A stretch of 64,000 nt of DNA from an uncultured Pelagibacteraceae bacterium. GTDB lineage: Bacteria > Pseudomonadota > Alphaproteobacteria > Pelagibacterales > Pelagibacteraceae. The position numbers were made by a program, and so were the translations under genes. The notes below the pieces were generated by a model. The model made no database searches. It worked only from the letters and a program-made list of their open reading frames with translations, and was not told the origin of the DNA. Below are positions 18,285 to 28,326 of the stretch, one piece after another. Numbering within the stretch: position 1 is the stretch's first letter; the number at the start of each line of letters is the position of its first letter. The stretch lies in assembly GCA_902545635.1 (NCBI GenBank), contig CACCGT010000001.1, forward strand, positions 62,001 through 126,000. Direction: 5' to 3'.

Positions 18285-19713
18285 CAAGGCTCTTGTTTGG
18301 TTAAGGGATGATTTTCGCATAAACAATAATGATGCATTAACTTATGCTACAAATAATCATGACCTTGTAACTGCAGTTTTCATTTTTAATAATAATATTT
18401 TTGATAATAAAAGAGAGGCACAAAAATGGTGGCTTAGTAAATCTCTTGAAAGTTTTAGTTCTGATTTAAAAAAATTTAATATTGGATTAGAAATAATTAA
18501 AGATGATGAAATTAATTTTTTTTCTAAATTAAAATCTAATAATAAAATTTCTATTTATTGGAATAAAGTTTATGAACCTACTGAATTAGATAAAGATAAA
18601 AAAATTGGAAAAGATTTAACTAATAAAAAAATTGATTTTAAATTTTTTAAAGGGAATGTGCTAAATGAATATAGTAAAATTACAAAAAATGATGGAACGC
18701 CTTTTAAAGTTTATAGTCCTTTTTGGAGAAATGCAGAACAATATTATTTAGAAAGACTTCCAGATAAAATAAACAAGATCAAAAAATGTAAAAAGATAGA
18801 AGTGCTATTTAAAAAACAAATAAAATCTGAAGAGATTTTACCTAAGTCAAAATGGTATATGAAGTTTGAGAAATACTGGATACCTTCAGAAAGTAAGGCT
18901 CATGAATACTTAGATAACTTTGTAAATAAAAAAATATTAAATTATGGTGTGGATCGTGACTTTCCTTCTATTAATGGAACATCAAAACTTTCTCCATATA
19001 TTAGAAATGGACAGATTAATGTTGGTGATATCTGGGAGAAATGTAAAAAATTAAAGTCTAAAAATATAAGTGTAAAAAAATACACTAATGAAATTGGTTG
19101 GAGAGAGTTTTCACATAGTCTTATAAATTACTTTCCACAAATGCTTAAAGGAAACTTAAGAAAAGAATTTGATAAGTTTCCATGGGTAAATAATTCTAAA
19201 TTTTTAAATGCATGGAAAAAAGGTATGACAGGCTATCCAATTGTTGATGCTGGAATGAGAGAATTGTACGAAACAGGTTGGATGCATAATAGGATTAGAA
19301 TGGTCGTTGGATCTTTTCTAGTGAAGCATTTAAGAATTAATTGGAAAGAAGGAGAGAAATATTTCAGAAATTGTCTTCTTGATTTTAATGAAGCAAACAA
19401 TGTTGCACAATGGCAATGGGTAGCTGGATGTGGTGCAGATGCAGCACCTTATTTTAGAATTTTCAACCCTATTTTACAGGGTGAAAAATTTGATAAACAG
19501 GGAAATTATGTAAAAAAATGGGTTCCTGAATTATCAAAAGTTCCTCCAAAATTTATTCACAAACCATGGGAAATGGAAAAAAAATATCAAGAAGCAATTG
19601 ATACTATCATAGGCTCTAGCTATCCAATGCCAATTGTTGTTCATGAAAAAGCTAGGGCAGATGCTTTGAGTGCCTTCCAATCAATTAAGAAAAAAAATTA
19701 TTCTCCAATATAA
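18277..19713 (+). CDS. phrB: Deoxyribodipyrimidine photolyase (cryptochrome/photolyase family)
   Basis: ALVWLRDDFRINNNDAL; MTGYPIVDAGMRELYETGWMHNRIRM; NNVAQWQWVAGCGADAAPYFRIFNP. Confidence 0.93.
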   Translation: MSNKALVWLRDDFRINNNDALTYATNNHDLVTAVFIFNNNIFDNKREAQKWWLSKSLESFSSDLKKFNIGLEIIKDDEINFFSKLKSNNKISIYWNKVYEPTELDKDKKIGKDLTNKKIDFKFFKGNVLNEYSKITKNDGTPFKVYSPFWRNAEQYYLERLPDKINKIKKCKKIEVLFKKQIKSEEILPKSKWYMKFEKYWIPSESKAHEYLDNFVNKKILNYGVDRDFPSINGTSKLSPYIRNGQINVGDIWEKCKKLKSKNISVKKYTNEIGWREFSHSLINYFPQMLKGNLRKEFDKFPWVNNSKFLNAWKKGMTGYPIVDAGMRELYETGWMHNRIRMVVGSFLVKHLRINWKEGEKYFRNCLLDFNEANNVAQWQWVAGCGADAAPYFRIFNPILQGEKFDKQGNYVKKWVPELSKVPPKFIHKPWEMEKKYQEAIDTIIGSSYPMPIVVHEKARADALSAFQSIKKKNYSPI

Positions 19714-20117
19714 TGATGAATTACAGTTCTTGTTGTTGCATCTAACCTGTGTTCAAACAAATATATACCTTGCCAAGTTCCTAGAAGCAATTCACTATGT
19801 TTAATACTTAAGGAGATTTGATTATTGGTTAATGCAGATTTGATATGGGCTGGCATATCATCCTTTCCCTCAGTTGTATGAACATACAACTTGTTGTCCA
19901 TTGGTACCAATTTATCAAAATAATTAATTAAATCTTTTTGTACATCTGGGTCAGCATTTTCTTGGACAATCAGTGAGGCACTAGTGTGTTGGATGCTAAG
20001 ATTAATAATTCCATTTTTAAAGTTATTTTTATTAATCCAGTTAATTGTTTTATTAGTAAACTCATACAGTTTTTGACCATTTGTATTAATTTCTAGATTG
20101 TAAAATTCTTGTTTCAT
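19698..20117 (-). CDS. YjbQ family (UPF0047) protein
   Basis: LSIQHTSASLIVQENADPDVQKDL; LLLGTWQGIYLFEHR. Confidence 0.88.
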   Translation of the reverse strand: MKQEFYNLEINTNGQKLYEFTNKTINWINKNNFKNGIINLSIQHTSASLIVQENADPDVQKDLINYFDKLVPMDNKLYVHTTEGKDDMPAHIKSALTNNQISLSIKHSELLLGTWQGIYLFEHRLDATTRTVIHHYIGE

Positions 20118-20120
20118 ACA

Positions 20121-21173
20121 TTAATTAAAGTTTTGTGATGTTAGTTCATACAATCGACTAACTGTTCTTTTGAAAGGCTTTTTCATGCTATTAGTGGATT
20201 CGAGTGAATTTAATTCAACTTCTGATTTGATCATCAACGGAATTTTTTTTTCATAAATAATATCGATAAAAGTAATAAACCTTTGTTGCTGGTTAGAATT
20301 ACTTTCATTAAAGTTAGGAAGATTTTCAATAAAAATAAAGTCACTTTCGTTCGCAATTTTAATGTAGTCCTCGGATCCAAGATTTCTATTACAAATTTCT
20401 TCAAAAGTAACCTTAAGAACTCCCTCATGAAAGTTTTCAAATACTAATTTGCGCCCCTTCACATCTAATGACTTAGTGGTTTGTTTTTTATTCTTTGTAG
20501 CTTTTCTAAAAAATTTATTAAACTTAAAATTAGATGAATTATCTATAGGTGACAAAAATCGACTTAAGTTTGTATTTTTTGTAGCTCTATAATCTTCCTC
20601 AATATTAAGTTCTAATTCAGAGCAATTATTTTTTAAAATATTTAAAAAAGGGATGAATTGATCTCTTTGTAATCCATTTTTATATAAATCTTTAATATTT
20701 GTATTTGAAGAAAAAATAACTTTTATATTTTCATTAAATATTCTTTCAAATAATTTACCTAATATCATAGCATCAACAATATTTGTTACTTGAAATTCAT
20801 CAAAATATAATATTTTTGTTTTATCACTTAAGTTTTTAACAAATTTTTCTAACCCATTGTCATTTCCTTTGTTTTTATTTTCAAATATAAAATTGTGAAA
20901 TTCAACCATAAACTCATTAAAATGTAATCTTGATTTTTTTTCTTTTAAACTTTCAAAAAAAAAATTTAAAATCATAGTTTTGCCTACACCTACATCGCCA
21001 ACCAAATAAAAGCCTAATTTATTTTTTTTATCTTTAAATAGTTTTTTAATAAATGACTGACCGAAGTTAAGATTGTAATATTCACTTAATTTTTGGACTA
21101 TTTTTATTTGATTTTCGTTTATTTCTAAGTTCTTATCTTTGCAGTGTTTAAGATAAGATTTTTTCAAACTCAT
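20121..21173 (-). CDS. zapE: AFG1/ZapE-family ATPase
   Basis: GFYLVGDVGVGKTMILNFFFE; LYFDEFQVTNIVDAMILGKLFE. Confidence 0.88.
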   Translation of the reverse strand: MSLKKSYLKHCKDKNLEINENQIKIVQKLSEYYNLNFGQSFIKKLFKDKKNKLGFYLVGDVGVGKTMILNFFFESLKEKKSRLHFNEFMVEFHNFIFENKNKGNDNGLEKFVKNLSDKTKILYFDEFQVTNIVDAMILGKLFERIFNENIKVIFSSNTNIKDLYKNGLQRDQFIPFLNILKNNCSELELNIEEDYRATKNTNLSRFLSPIDNSSNFKFNKFFRKATKNKKQTTKSLDVKGRKLVFENFHEGVLKVTFEEICNRNLGSEDYIKIANESDFIFIENLPNFNESNSNQQQRFITFIDIIYEKKIPLMIKSEVELNSLESTNSMKKPFKRTVSRLYELTSQNFN

Positions 21174-21598
21174 TTTTTTGTTTTAAAATCTATTCCATAT
21201 TCCGATCTTGGTCCTTTTCTCAATCCATATGGGCCTGCTAAAAAAATTGTCATTGGTTTAGTTCCTGGCTCTAAGTCTACTCTGTGAAAATTATTAGCAG
21301 ATCTAAACCCTATATATCCTGGTGCTCGCCACACTTTTCCTGTTTTTAATGTTTCCCAATATCCTCCTCTTAAAATGATTGTGATGTAAGGAAATAAATG
21401 ATTATGGACACCATCACCATGATCATCGTCTAACATTTCATGGATTAGTATGTTAAATGGAAACCACTTTGGTCTATGTCTGAATAAGACATAATACCTA
21501 TTCATCCAAGGTTTTGCTTTTACGAATTCTGGGTGTGATGGACCTCGGTCCAATACTACTTTTTTTCTCCCAAGTTTTTCTAAAATCTTTAAAAACAT
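21170..21598 (-). CDS. Conserved cupin-like protein
   Basis: DDHGDGVHNHLFPYITIILRGGYWE...GYIGFRSANNFHRVDL resembles a cupin metal site. Confidence 0.5.
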   Translation of the reverse strand: MFLKILEKLGRKKVVLDRGPSHPEFVKAKPWMNRYYVLFRHRPKWFPFNILIHEMLDDDHGDGVHNHLFPYITIILRGGYWETLKTGKVWRAPGYIGFRSANNFHRVDLEPGTKPMTIFLAGPYGLRKGPRSEYGIDFKTKK

Positions 21599-22869
21599 TA
21601 TTTTGTTCTGGCTATAGCATTGTCTTTTATTAAATACATACTGCTCTTAAATACATAGGGTCTTGAAATTTTTGATCCATGAATTTTTGTAATCTTTTCT
21701 TGTAAACCAGTTATTGAATTAATTGTTAATAATTGTCCATTATTTAATGAGACAAATATCTTGTATTTTCCGTGTATAAATCCTGTTGGTTTTATATCCC
21801 TTCTATTTTTAAAATTTGTTAAGATATCTGTAATTCTCAAAATATTGCCAGTTCTATCATCTATTACAAAAAGGTAACCTTCATTGGAAACTGTGAAGAT
21901 TAAACTTTCGATTATAGTTGGTCTTAAACTCGAATTTATCGATTGCGTCCATTTAATTATTCCTGTTCTTGCATCTATTGCAAAAAACTCATTTTTGTTA
22001 TTTGAAAAATAAATTGTATTATTTTCAAAAACCAAGTCTGAATTTTCTAAGCTAAATGCGTCTTGATATATTAAACTACTTTGTGTTGGTGTTTGCCAAA
22101 CTAAACTTCCATTATTTACATCAAGGGCTGTTACATCTCCTAAATTATTTATAAAAAAAACAATTTCATCCTTTAAAATTATTGAGAGTTTTTTTTGTGA
22201 TTTTATAAAAGAATTGTCTGTTTTAAAATTCCATAATTCCTCTCCATCCTTAGTGGATATGGCTCTAATAATATTATCGAAATCTATTGTTAAAAATTTA
22301 TCTTTATATACTTTGATATCAGAATTAAAAGATGACGAACTATATTTTGACCAAACAACTCTTCCATCATTTAAATCAATTGAATACATTTTTGACAAAT
22401 TATCATTTACAATCAAATTTTTGCCAGCTTGAGCAAAATATAAAATAGGATTAAGTTTCTTTTCTTTCTTATTATAATTATTAATCTCCCATATTTTCTT
22501 AAGATCTTCGCTTAACTTGATAACAGAACCTTTTCCATTGAAAAAAATAACATTTTCGTTTTCTGTAAAAAATAATTCAGGCTGATTTGAATCAAATTTT
22601 TTAATTTTGTTTATTTTGTATGTTAAAAATTTATCAAAATTAGAGTCAAAATTAATATTTCCATTACTATTACTGTTATTTTTTTGAAAAGGTTTTATTT
22701 TAAAAGTATTTAACTTCTTAATCTTTAATTGTTGATTAAATTCTTTTTCAATGGGCTCATTTTTTTTAAAAATATCTATTAATTTATCATTATCTACTGC
22801 GTCCTTTTTTGAAAAACTACAATTTGATAAAAATATTAAAATAATTATATACTTAATAGCTTTATTCAC
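21598..22869 (-). CDS. bamB: PQQ-repeat beta-propeller lipoprotein, BamB-like outer-membrane assembly factor
   Basis: Lipobox-like IILIFLSNCSF; repeats VWSKYSSS, ALDVNNGSLVWQTPT, AIDARTGIIKWTQ. Confidence 0.75.
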   Translation of the reverse strand: MNKAIKYIIILIFLSNCSFSKKDAVDNDKLIDIFKKNEPIEKEFNQQLKIKKLNTFKIKPFQKNNSNSNGNINFDSNFDKFLTYKINKIKKFDSNQPELFFTENENVIFFNGKGSVIKLSEDLKKIWEINNYNKKEKKLNPILYFAQAGKNLIVNDNLSKMYSIDLNDGRVVWSKYSSSSFNSDIKVYKDKFLTIDFDNIIRAISTKDGEELWNFKTDNSFIKSQKKLSIILKDEIVFFINNLGDVTALDVNNGSLVWQTPTQSSLIYQDAFSLENSDLVFENNTIYFSNNKNEFFAIDARTGIIKWTQSINSSLRPTIIESLIFTVSNEGYLFVIDDRTGNILRITDILTNFKNRRDIKPTGFIHGKYKIFVSLNNGQLLTINSITGLQEKITKIHGSKISRPYVFKSSMYLIKDNAIARTK

Positions 22870-23506
22870 TGAAATCTGATCGTAACCTTTTTTGGACTTC
22901 TAATTTAACTTTTGGACTAACATTTTCCATTTCTACAATTTGATTAAAGAATTCTTTTGATTTCTGTTTTTGGTTTTTTGATAAATAAAACTCAGCCATA
23001 AGATATAATGCTTGTGGTTTCCAAAGACTGTCTGATTTTATTACTGGGTTAAGTATATTTAATAATTCATTTTCTTTTACAAAGTCTGAATTAAATAGAC
23101 CTTTTTTGTATATGGTTAAGTTTTTAATTTCTTTCTCAAGAGACACATCATTTATAAGAAGATCAAAATATGAATTTATTTCATCACTAGACGTTATTAA
23201 ATCATTATCTAATAAGAAAAAGAAAGCTAATGGAGAATAGGTTTTGTCTTTAGCATTTATGATTTCTATCAATTTATTATTTATATTATCTTTTTTGCCC
23301 GCCTCAAATTTTGTAACAATTAAATTGAATTTATTTGCTAACTTTTCTTTACTGCTAGACTTGAACTCTTGATAACCAAAAAAACTGATCAATATTAAAA
23401 CAATTAATATTAACAAAGTTATTAATTGTTTTCTTTTTGATATTAAAAAGTTTTTTAATTTTTCAACTCTTGTATTTGTATTAATAATTTCTATTTCTTC
23501 ATCCAT
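22862..23506 (-). CDS. YfgM/TPR-like membrane-anchored protein
   Basis: N-terminal TM then helical repeats; immediately upstream of the BamB-like gene. Confidence 0.65.
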   Translation of the reverse strand: MDEEIEIINTNTRVEKLKNFLISKRKQLITLLILIVLILISFFGYQEFKSSSKEKLANKFNLIVTKFEAGKKDNINNKLIEIINAKDKTYSPLAFFFLLDNDLITSSDEINSYFDLLINDVSLEKEIKNLTIYKKGLFNSDFVKENELLNILNPVIKSDSLWKPQALYLMAEFYLSKNQKQKSKEFFNQIVEMENVSPKVKLEVQKRLRSDFSE

Positions 23507-26174
23507 TAATCATATTCCTTAGAACATATTGTAGAATACCACCATTCTTGTAGTATTCTAATTCATTTTTAGTGTCTATTCTGCATAACATTTTAATTTT
23601 TTTAATGTCCCCAGTTGTATATTTAATTTCAACTTCTAAATAATCGCCAGGATTAATTCCTTTCTCAAGACCTAATACTGAAATTAATTCTGACCCTTTA
23701 AGGTTTAAATTCTTTCTATTCATATTTTCTACAAACTGCAAAGGTAAAACTCCCATGCCTATAAGATTAGATCTGTGTATTCTTTCAAAGCTTTCTGCAA
23801 TTACAGCTTTTACACCTAATAGTTTTGTTCCCTTTGCTGCCCAATCTCTTGAAGAACCAGTTCCATATTCTTTTCCACCAAATACTACTAAATCAGTTTC
23901 TCTTTTTTTGTATTCAACAACAGCATCATAAATAGGCATTACTTTTTCTTCAGGATATAGTTTAGTGAAACCTCCCTCTGTACCTGGGGCCATTTCATTT
24001 TTAATTCTAATATTAGCAAATGTACCTCTCATCATTACTTCATGATTTCCTCTTCTTGCACCATAGGAATTATAATCCTTAGGCAAAATTTGATGCTTCA
24101 TAAAATAATTTCCTGTTGGGCTTTCTTTTTGAATACTTCCAGCCGGAGATATATGGTCTGTTGTTACCATATCCCCTAAAATTAGTAACGGTCTTGCATC
24201 TTTTATTTCCTTAAAGCCCTCTGGTTCATCTGGTAAATTTTCAAAGAATGGTGGTTTTTTTACATAAGTAGAATTTTCTTCCCAATTATAAATACTTCCT
24301 TTGTCCACTTTAATTTTTTGCCATTGCTCTGGTCCCTCAGAGACATTTGAATATCTGTTCACAAACATTTCTGGGTTTAAAGATTGTTTAAGAGTGTCCT
24401 CAATCTCTTTATTAGAAGGCCAAATGTCTTTTAAGTAAACATCTTGTCCTTTGTTATCTTTACCTAATGGATCTTTATACAAATCCATTCTCATAGATCC
24501 TGCAATTGCATAGGCTACTACAAGAGGAGGTGAAGCTAAATAGTTTGCTTTTACTAAAGGAGAGATCCTTCCTTCAAAGTTTCTGTTTCCAGACAAAACT
24601 GAGACTGCGTATAAATTATTTTCTTTAACAGCATCAGTTATGTTATCTGGTAAAGGTCCAGAGTTACCAATACATGTGGTGCAACCATAACCAACTAAAT
24701 TAAAACCTAATTCGTCTAAGTATTTACTTAAACCAGCTTTATCTAAATAGTCAGTAACAACTTGTGATCCAGGTGCTAATGATGTTTTAACCCATGGTTT
24801 TACTGTTAAACCTTTTTCAATTGCATTTTTGGCTAACAATCCTGCACCAATTAGTACATTTGGATTGGAGGTATTCGTACATGATGTAATAGCTGCGATT
24901 AATATATCTCCATCTTTTATCTCAAAATCTGTGTCTTTAACTTTTGCTATTGTTGGCTCAGTTTTTTTACAAACATCTTCAAAAACTTTTATAAAATTTT
25001 TTGATGCTTCTGTTAAAAGAACTTTATCTTGAGGTCTTTTTGGTCCAGAAATTGTTGGAACTACTGTAGACATATCTAGAGATAAAGTATCAGTGAAAAC
25101 AAGATCATCACTTGCCCATAAATTTTGTTCTTTTGCATATTGTTCTACAATCTGTATATTTTCTTTAGATCTACCAGAAAATTCTAGGTATTTTAAAGTT
25201 TCCTCATCTATTGGAAAGAAACCACATGTTGCTCCATACTCAGGTGCCATGTTCGCAATAGTTGCTCTATCTGCGAGTGTTAAATTTTTAAGTCCTTCAC
25301 CATAAAATTCTACAAATTTTCCAACAACACCCTTATCTCTTAACATTTTTACAACTGTTAACACAAGGTCAGTCGCAGTTGTACCTTCGGGAAGTTTATT
25401 TTTCATTTCAAATCCGATGACCTCCGGTATCAACATAGATATTGGTTGACCTAGCATCCCTGCTTCTGCTTCAATTCCTCCTACTCCCCAACCAAGTACT
25501 GATAAACCATTAACCATTGTCGTATGACTATCAGTTCCAACTAGTGTATCAGGAAATAAGTATTCTTTTTCTTCAAACCTTTCATTCCACACTACTTTTG
25601 ATAAGTATTCTAAGTTTACTTGGTGACAAATCCCAGTTCCAGGTGGAACAATTCTAAAATTATCAAACGCTTGCTGCCCCCACTTTAAAAAAGAGTATCT
25701 TTCAAAGTTTCTATCAAATTCGATATCAACATTTTCTTTTAATGAATTCTTTGTAGCAAATTTATCCACTTGAACAGAATGATCTATTACCAAATCTACT
25801 GAAGAAAGAGGATTAATTTTATTTGGATCCTTATTTTTTTCTTTGACTGTATCTCTCATTGCGGCAAGGTCAGCAACAGCTGGTATACCAGTATAGTCTT
25901 GTAAAAGTACTCTTGCAGGTCTATATGCAATTTCAGTTTTTGATTTTTTTGTATTTAGCCAATCTTTAATTGATAATATTTGTTGTTTATTTACAGTGAT
26001 ATTGTCCTCATACCTTAGGAGATTTTCGAGTAAAACTTTAATTGATTTTGGTAATTTATTGATGCCTTCTAAGCCATTTTTTTCAGCTTCTTTTAGAGAA
26101 TAAATAGAATAGTTTTTCCCATTTATATTTAGCTCTTTTAAAGAATTGAACGAATTTTGATTTCCAGGCTTCAT
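23499..26174 (-). CDS. acnA: Aconitate hydratase A
   Basis: 891 aa; DSHTTMVNGLSVLGWGVGGIEAEAGMLGQP, AAITSCTNTSNP, GYGCTTCIGNSGPLP, GSSRDWAAKGTKLLGVKAVIAESFERIHRSNLIGMGVLPLQF. Confidence 0.97.
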   Translation of the reverse strand: MKPGNQNSFNSLKELNINGKNYSIYSLKEAEKNGLEGINKLPKSIKVLLENLLRYEDNITVNKQQILSIKDWLNTKKSKTEIAYRPARVLLQDYTGIPAVADLAAMRDTVKEKNKDPNKINPLSSVDLVIDHSVQVDKFATKNSLKENVDIEFDRNFERYSFLKWGQQAFDNFRIVPPGTGICHQVNLEYLSKVVWNERFEEKEYLFPDTLVGTDSHTTMVNGLSVLGWGVGGIEAEAGMLGQPISMLIPEVIGFEMKNKLPEGTTATDLVLTVVKMLRDKGVVGKFVEFYGEGLKNLTLADRATIANMAPEYGATCGFFPIDEETLKYLEFSGRSKENIQIVEQYAKEQNLWASDDLVFTDTLSLDMSTVVPTISGPKRPQDKVLLTEASKNFIKVFEDVCKKTEPTIAKVKDTDFEIKDGDILIAAITSCTNTSNPNVLIGAGLLAKNAIEKGLTVKPWVKTSLAPGSQVVTDYLDKAGLSKYLDELGFNLVGYGCTTCIGNSGPLPDNITDAVKENNLYAVSVLSGNRNFEGRISPLVKANYLASPPLVVAYAIAGSMRMDLYKDPLGKDNKGQDVYLKDIWPSNKEIEDTLKQSLNPEMFVNRYSNVSEGPEQWQKIKVDKGSIYNWEENSTYVKKPPFFENLPDEPEGFKEIKDARPLLILGDMVTTDHISPAGSIQKESPTGNYFMKHQILPKDYNSYGARRGNHEVMMRGTFANIRIKNEMAPGTEGGFTKLYPEEKVMPIYDAVVEYKKRETDLVVFGGKEYGTGSSRDWAAKGTKLLGVKAVIAESFERIHRSNLIGMGVLPLQFVENMNRKNLNLKGSELISVLGLEKGINPGDYLEVEIKYTTGDIKKIKMLCRIDTKNELEYYKNGGILQYVLRNMING

Positions 26175-26178
26175 AATA

Positions 26179-26769
26179 CTAGTAATAAAAAGTTGCTATA
26201 CAGCTTAGTAAAAGTGCCGACATAACATAATTAAACCATTTAATAAATTTCTCATTTGTCGCGAATTTCCTCATAAATTTTCCAATTATAGTCCAAAAAA
26301 TAATACTAATAACTGCAAACACGAAAGCAATACCTAATAACCAAATTGAATAAGAAATGAAATTACTACCTGATTCTACATATGTTGAAACTGCAATAAT
26401 TGCAACTATCACACCTTTTGGATTTAAAAATTGATAAAGAAAAGTTTCCATAAAATTTACTGGTCTTAATTTTTCATTTTCGTCTGAAGATTTCGAAAAT
26501 GATATCTTGTATGACAAATAAATTAAAAATGCTGTACCAGTAAATATTAAACCTTTTTGAATTATAGGATAAAGCTTAAAAATATTTATTAAGCCAAAGT
26601 TTATAACTGCCAACATGAATGTAAAACCAAAAATAACACCTAACATTAAAGGAATTGTTTTTTTAAACCCATGATTAAATCCTGAATGTGACGCTACAAT
26701 ATTATTTGGTCCAGGCGAACAGCTTGTCACAAACATAAATAAACAAAGAGACAGCAATTCAGGATGCAT
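26179..26769 (-). CDS. LysE family translocator
   Basis: CSPGPNNIVASHSGFNHGFKKTIPLMLGVIFG; multi-TM. Confidence 0.85.
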   Translation of the reverse strand: MHPELLSLCLFMFVTSCSPGPNNIVASHSGFNHGFKKTIPLMLGVIFGFTFMLAVINFGLINIFKLYPIIQKGLIFTGTAFLIYLSYKISFSKSSDENEKLRPVNFMETFLYQFLNPKGVIVAIIAVSTYVESGSNFISYSIWLLGIAFVFAVISIIFWTIIGKFMRKFATNEKFIKWFNYVMSALLLSCIATFYY

Positions 26770-26771
26770 TA

Positions 26772-27113
26772 CTATGCTACAGATAAACCATTTTCAACTT
26801 TTTGAGATGGATGAACAAGGACAACTTTTCCTTCCTTGTCAATAGAGCCAAGAATTAAAACTTGAGAAACAACTCCTGCAATATTTTTTTCAGGAAAATT
26901 ACAAACTCCTATAACTTGTTTTCCAACTAAGTTTTCTTCATTGTAATAATGAGTTATCTGTGCAGATGATTGTTTAACCCCTATTTCTTTTCCAAAATCT
27001 ACTTCAACAACTAGTGATGGTTTTCTGGCTTTTTCATTTTTTTTTACTGATATTACTGTTCCTACCTTAATGTCAACTTTGTCGTATGTATCGTATGTTA
27101 TTTGTTCTTTCAT
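26772..27113 (-). CDS. csaA: tRNA-binding domain protein, CsaA-like
   Basis: YDKVDIKVGTVISVKKNEKARKPSLVVEVDFG; LVGKQVIGVCNFPEKNIAGVVSQVLILG. Confidence 0.85.
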   Translation of the reverse strand: MKEQITYDTYDKVDIKVGTVISVKKNEKARKPSLVVEVDFGKEIGVKQSSAQITHYYNEENLVGKQVIGVCNFPEKNIAGVVSQVLILGSIDKEGKVVLVHPSQKVENGLSVA

Positions 27114-27135
27114 AAATTTAATATATAATTAATAA

Positions 27136-28326
27136 TTGATGAGTACAGGAAATAATTTAGAAGAGATATATAATAATTCGATAAGAATTCTCAAAGATTT
27201 AATTGCATTTAAAACAGTTTCTGGTGAAAATAATAACCAACTTATAGATTATTGTGATGATATATTAAATTCTTTAGGAGCCAGTTCTTTTAAAACTTAT
27301 GATGAGGAAAAAAAAAGAGTAAATCTTTTCTCAACTTTAAAAGCAAAAAAAAAAAGTAATAAAAAACCAATTATTTTATCTGGACACACAGATGTTGTTC
27401 CAGTTTCAAAAGGTTGGGCAACAGATCCTTTTGATGCAACAATCAAGGAAAATAAATTGTTTGGCAGAGGATCGTGTGATATGAAAGGTTTTATTGCATG
27501 TGCATTAGCTTACGCACCAATTTTCTCTTCATCAAATTTGGATAGAGATATTCATTTTTCATTCACTTTTGATGAAGAAACAGCATGCAAAGGTGCACCA
27601 ATTTTGATTACAGAACTGAAAAAAAGAGGCATTAAAGATTGTATTTGTATTGTTGGTGAACCAACAAATATGAAAATTATTGATGCACATAAAGGATGCT
27701 ATGAATATACAACCTATTTTGAAGGTCTTGCTGGACATAGTTCGGAACCAGACAAAGGTGTAAGTGCAGTTGAATTTGCTGCAAGATATGTAAATAAACT
27801 TCTCGAATTAAAAGAAAAATTGAAAGAAAGAGAATTAAAAGACTCTATCTTTAATCCTCCATATTCAACTTTGCAAGTTGGTGGAATATTTGGTGGAATT
27901 GCTCATAATGTAATTGCTGACAAATGTCATGTAAACTGGGAAACAAGACCTGTTGTGAAAGAAGATGGAATTTTTTTAAATCATGAAATAGATAAATTTA
28001 CTAACGAGACTCTTTTGCCGGAAATGAAAAAGATATATCCAAAATCCTGTATAAAGAAACATATCATCGGTGAAATAACTGGTTTTGATAGAATTTCAAA
28101 TTCTGAAGCATGTGAATTTGTATCTAGCATAACTGGAGATAATTCTAGAGAGGTAGTCTCTTTTGGAACCGAAGCAGGGTTATTTCAAGAAATAGGAATA
28201 AGTACAGTTGTGTGTGGTCCAGGATCAATTGAGCAAGCCCATAAGATTGATGAGTTTATAAAACTTTCTGAAATAAAAAAATGTATTAGTTTTTTAGATG
28301 GTGTAAAAAATAAGTCTTTGAATTAA
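27136..28326 (+). CDS. argE: M20 peptidase family, acetylornithine deacetylase-like
   Basis: ILSGHTDVVPVSKGWATDPF, GRGSCDMKGFIACALA, EETACKGA; probable start ATG at 27139. Confidence 0.8.
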   Translation: MMSTGNNLEEIYNNSIRILKDLIAFKTVSGENNNQLIDYCDDILNSLGASSFKTYDEEKKRVNLFSTLKAKKKSNKKPIILSGHTDVVPVSKGWATDPFDATIKENKLFGRGSCDMKGFIACALAYAPIFSSSNLDRDIHFSFTFDEETACKGAPILITELKKRGIKDCICIVGEPTNMKIIDAHKGCYEYTTYFEGLAGHSSEPDKGVSAVEFAARYVNKLLELKEKLKERELKDSIFNPPYSTLQVGGIFGGIAHNVIADKCHVNWETRPVVKEDGIFLNHEIDKFTNETLLPEMKKIYPKSCIKKHIIGEITGFDRISNSEACEFVSSITGDNSREVVSFGTEAGLFQEIGISTVVCGPGSIEQAHKIDEFIKLSEIKKCISFLDGVKNKSLN

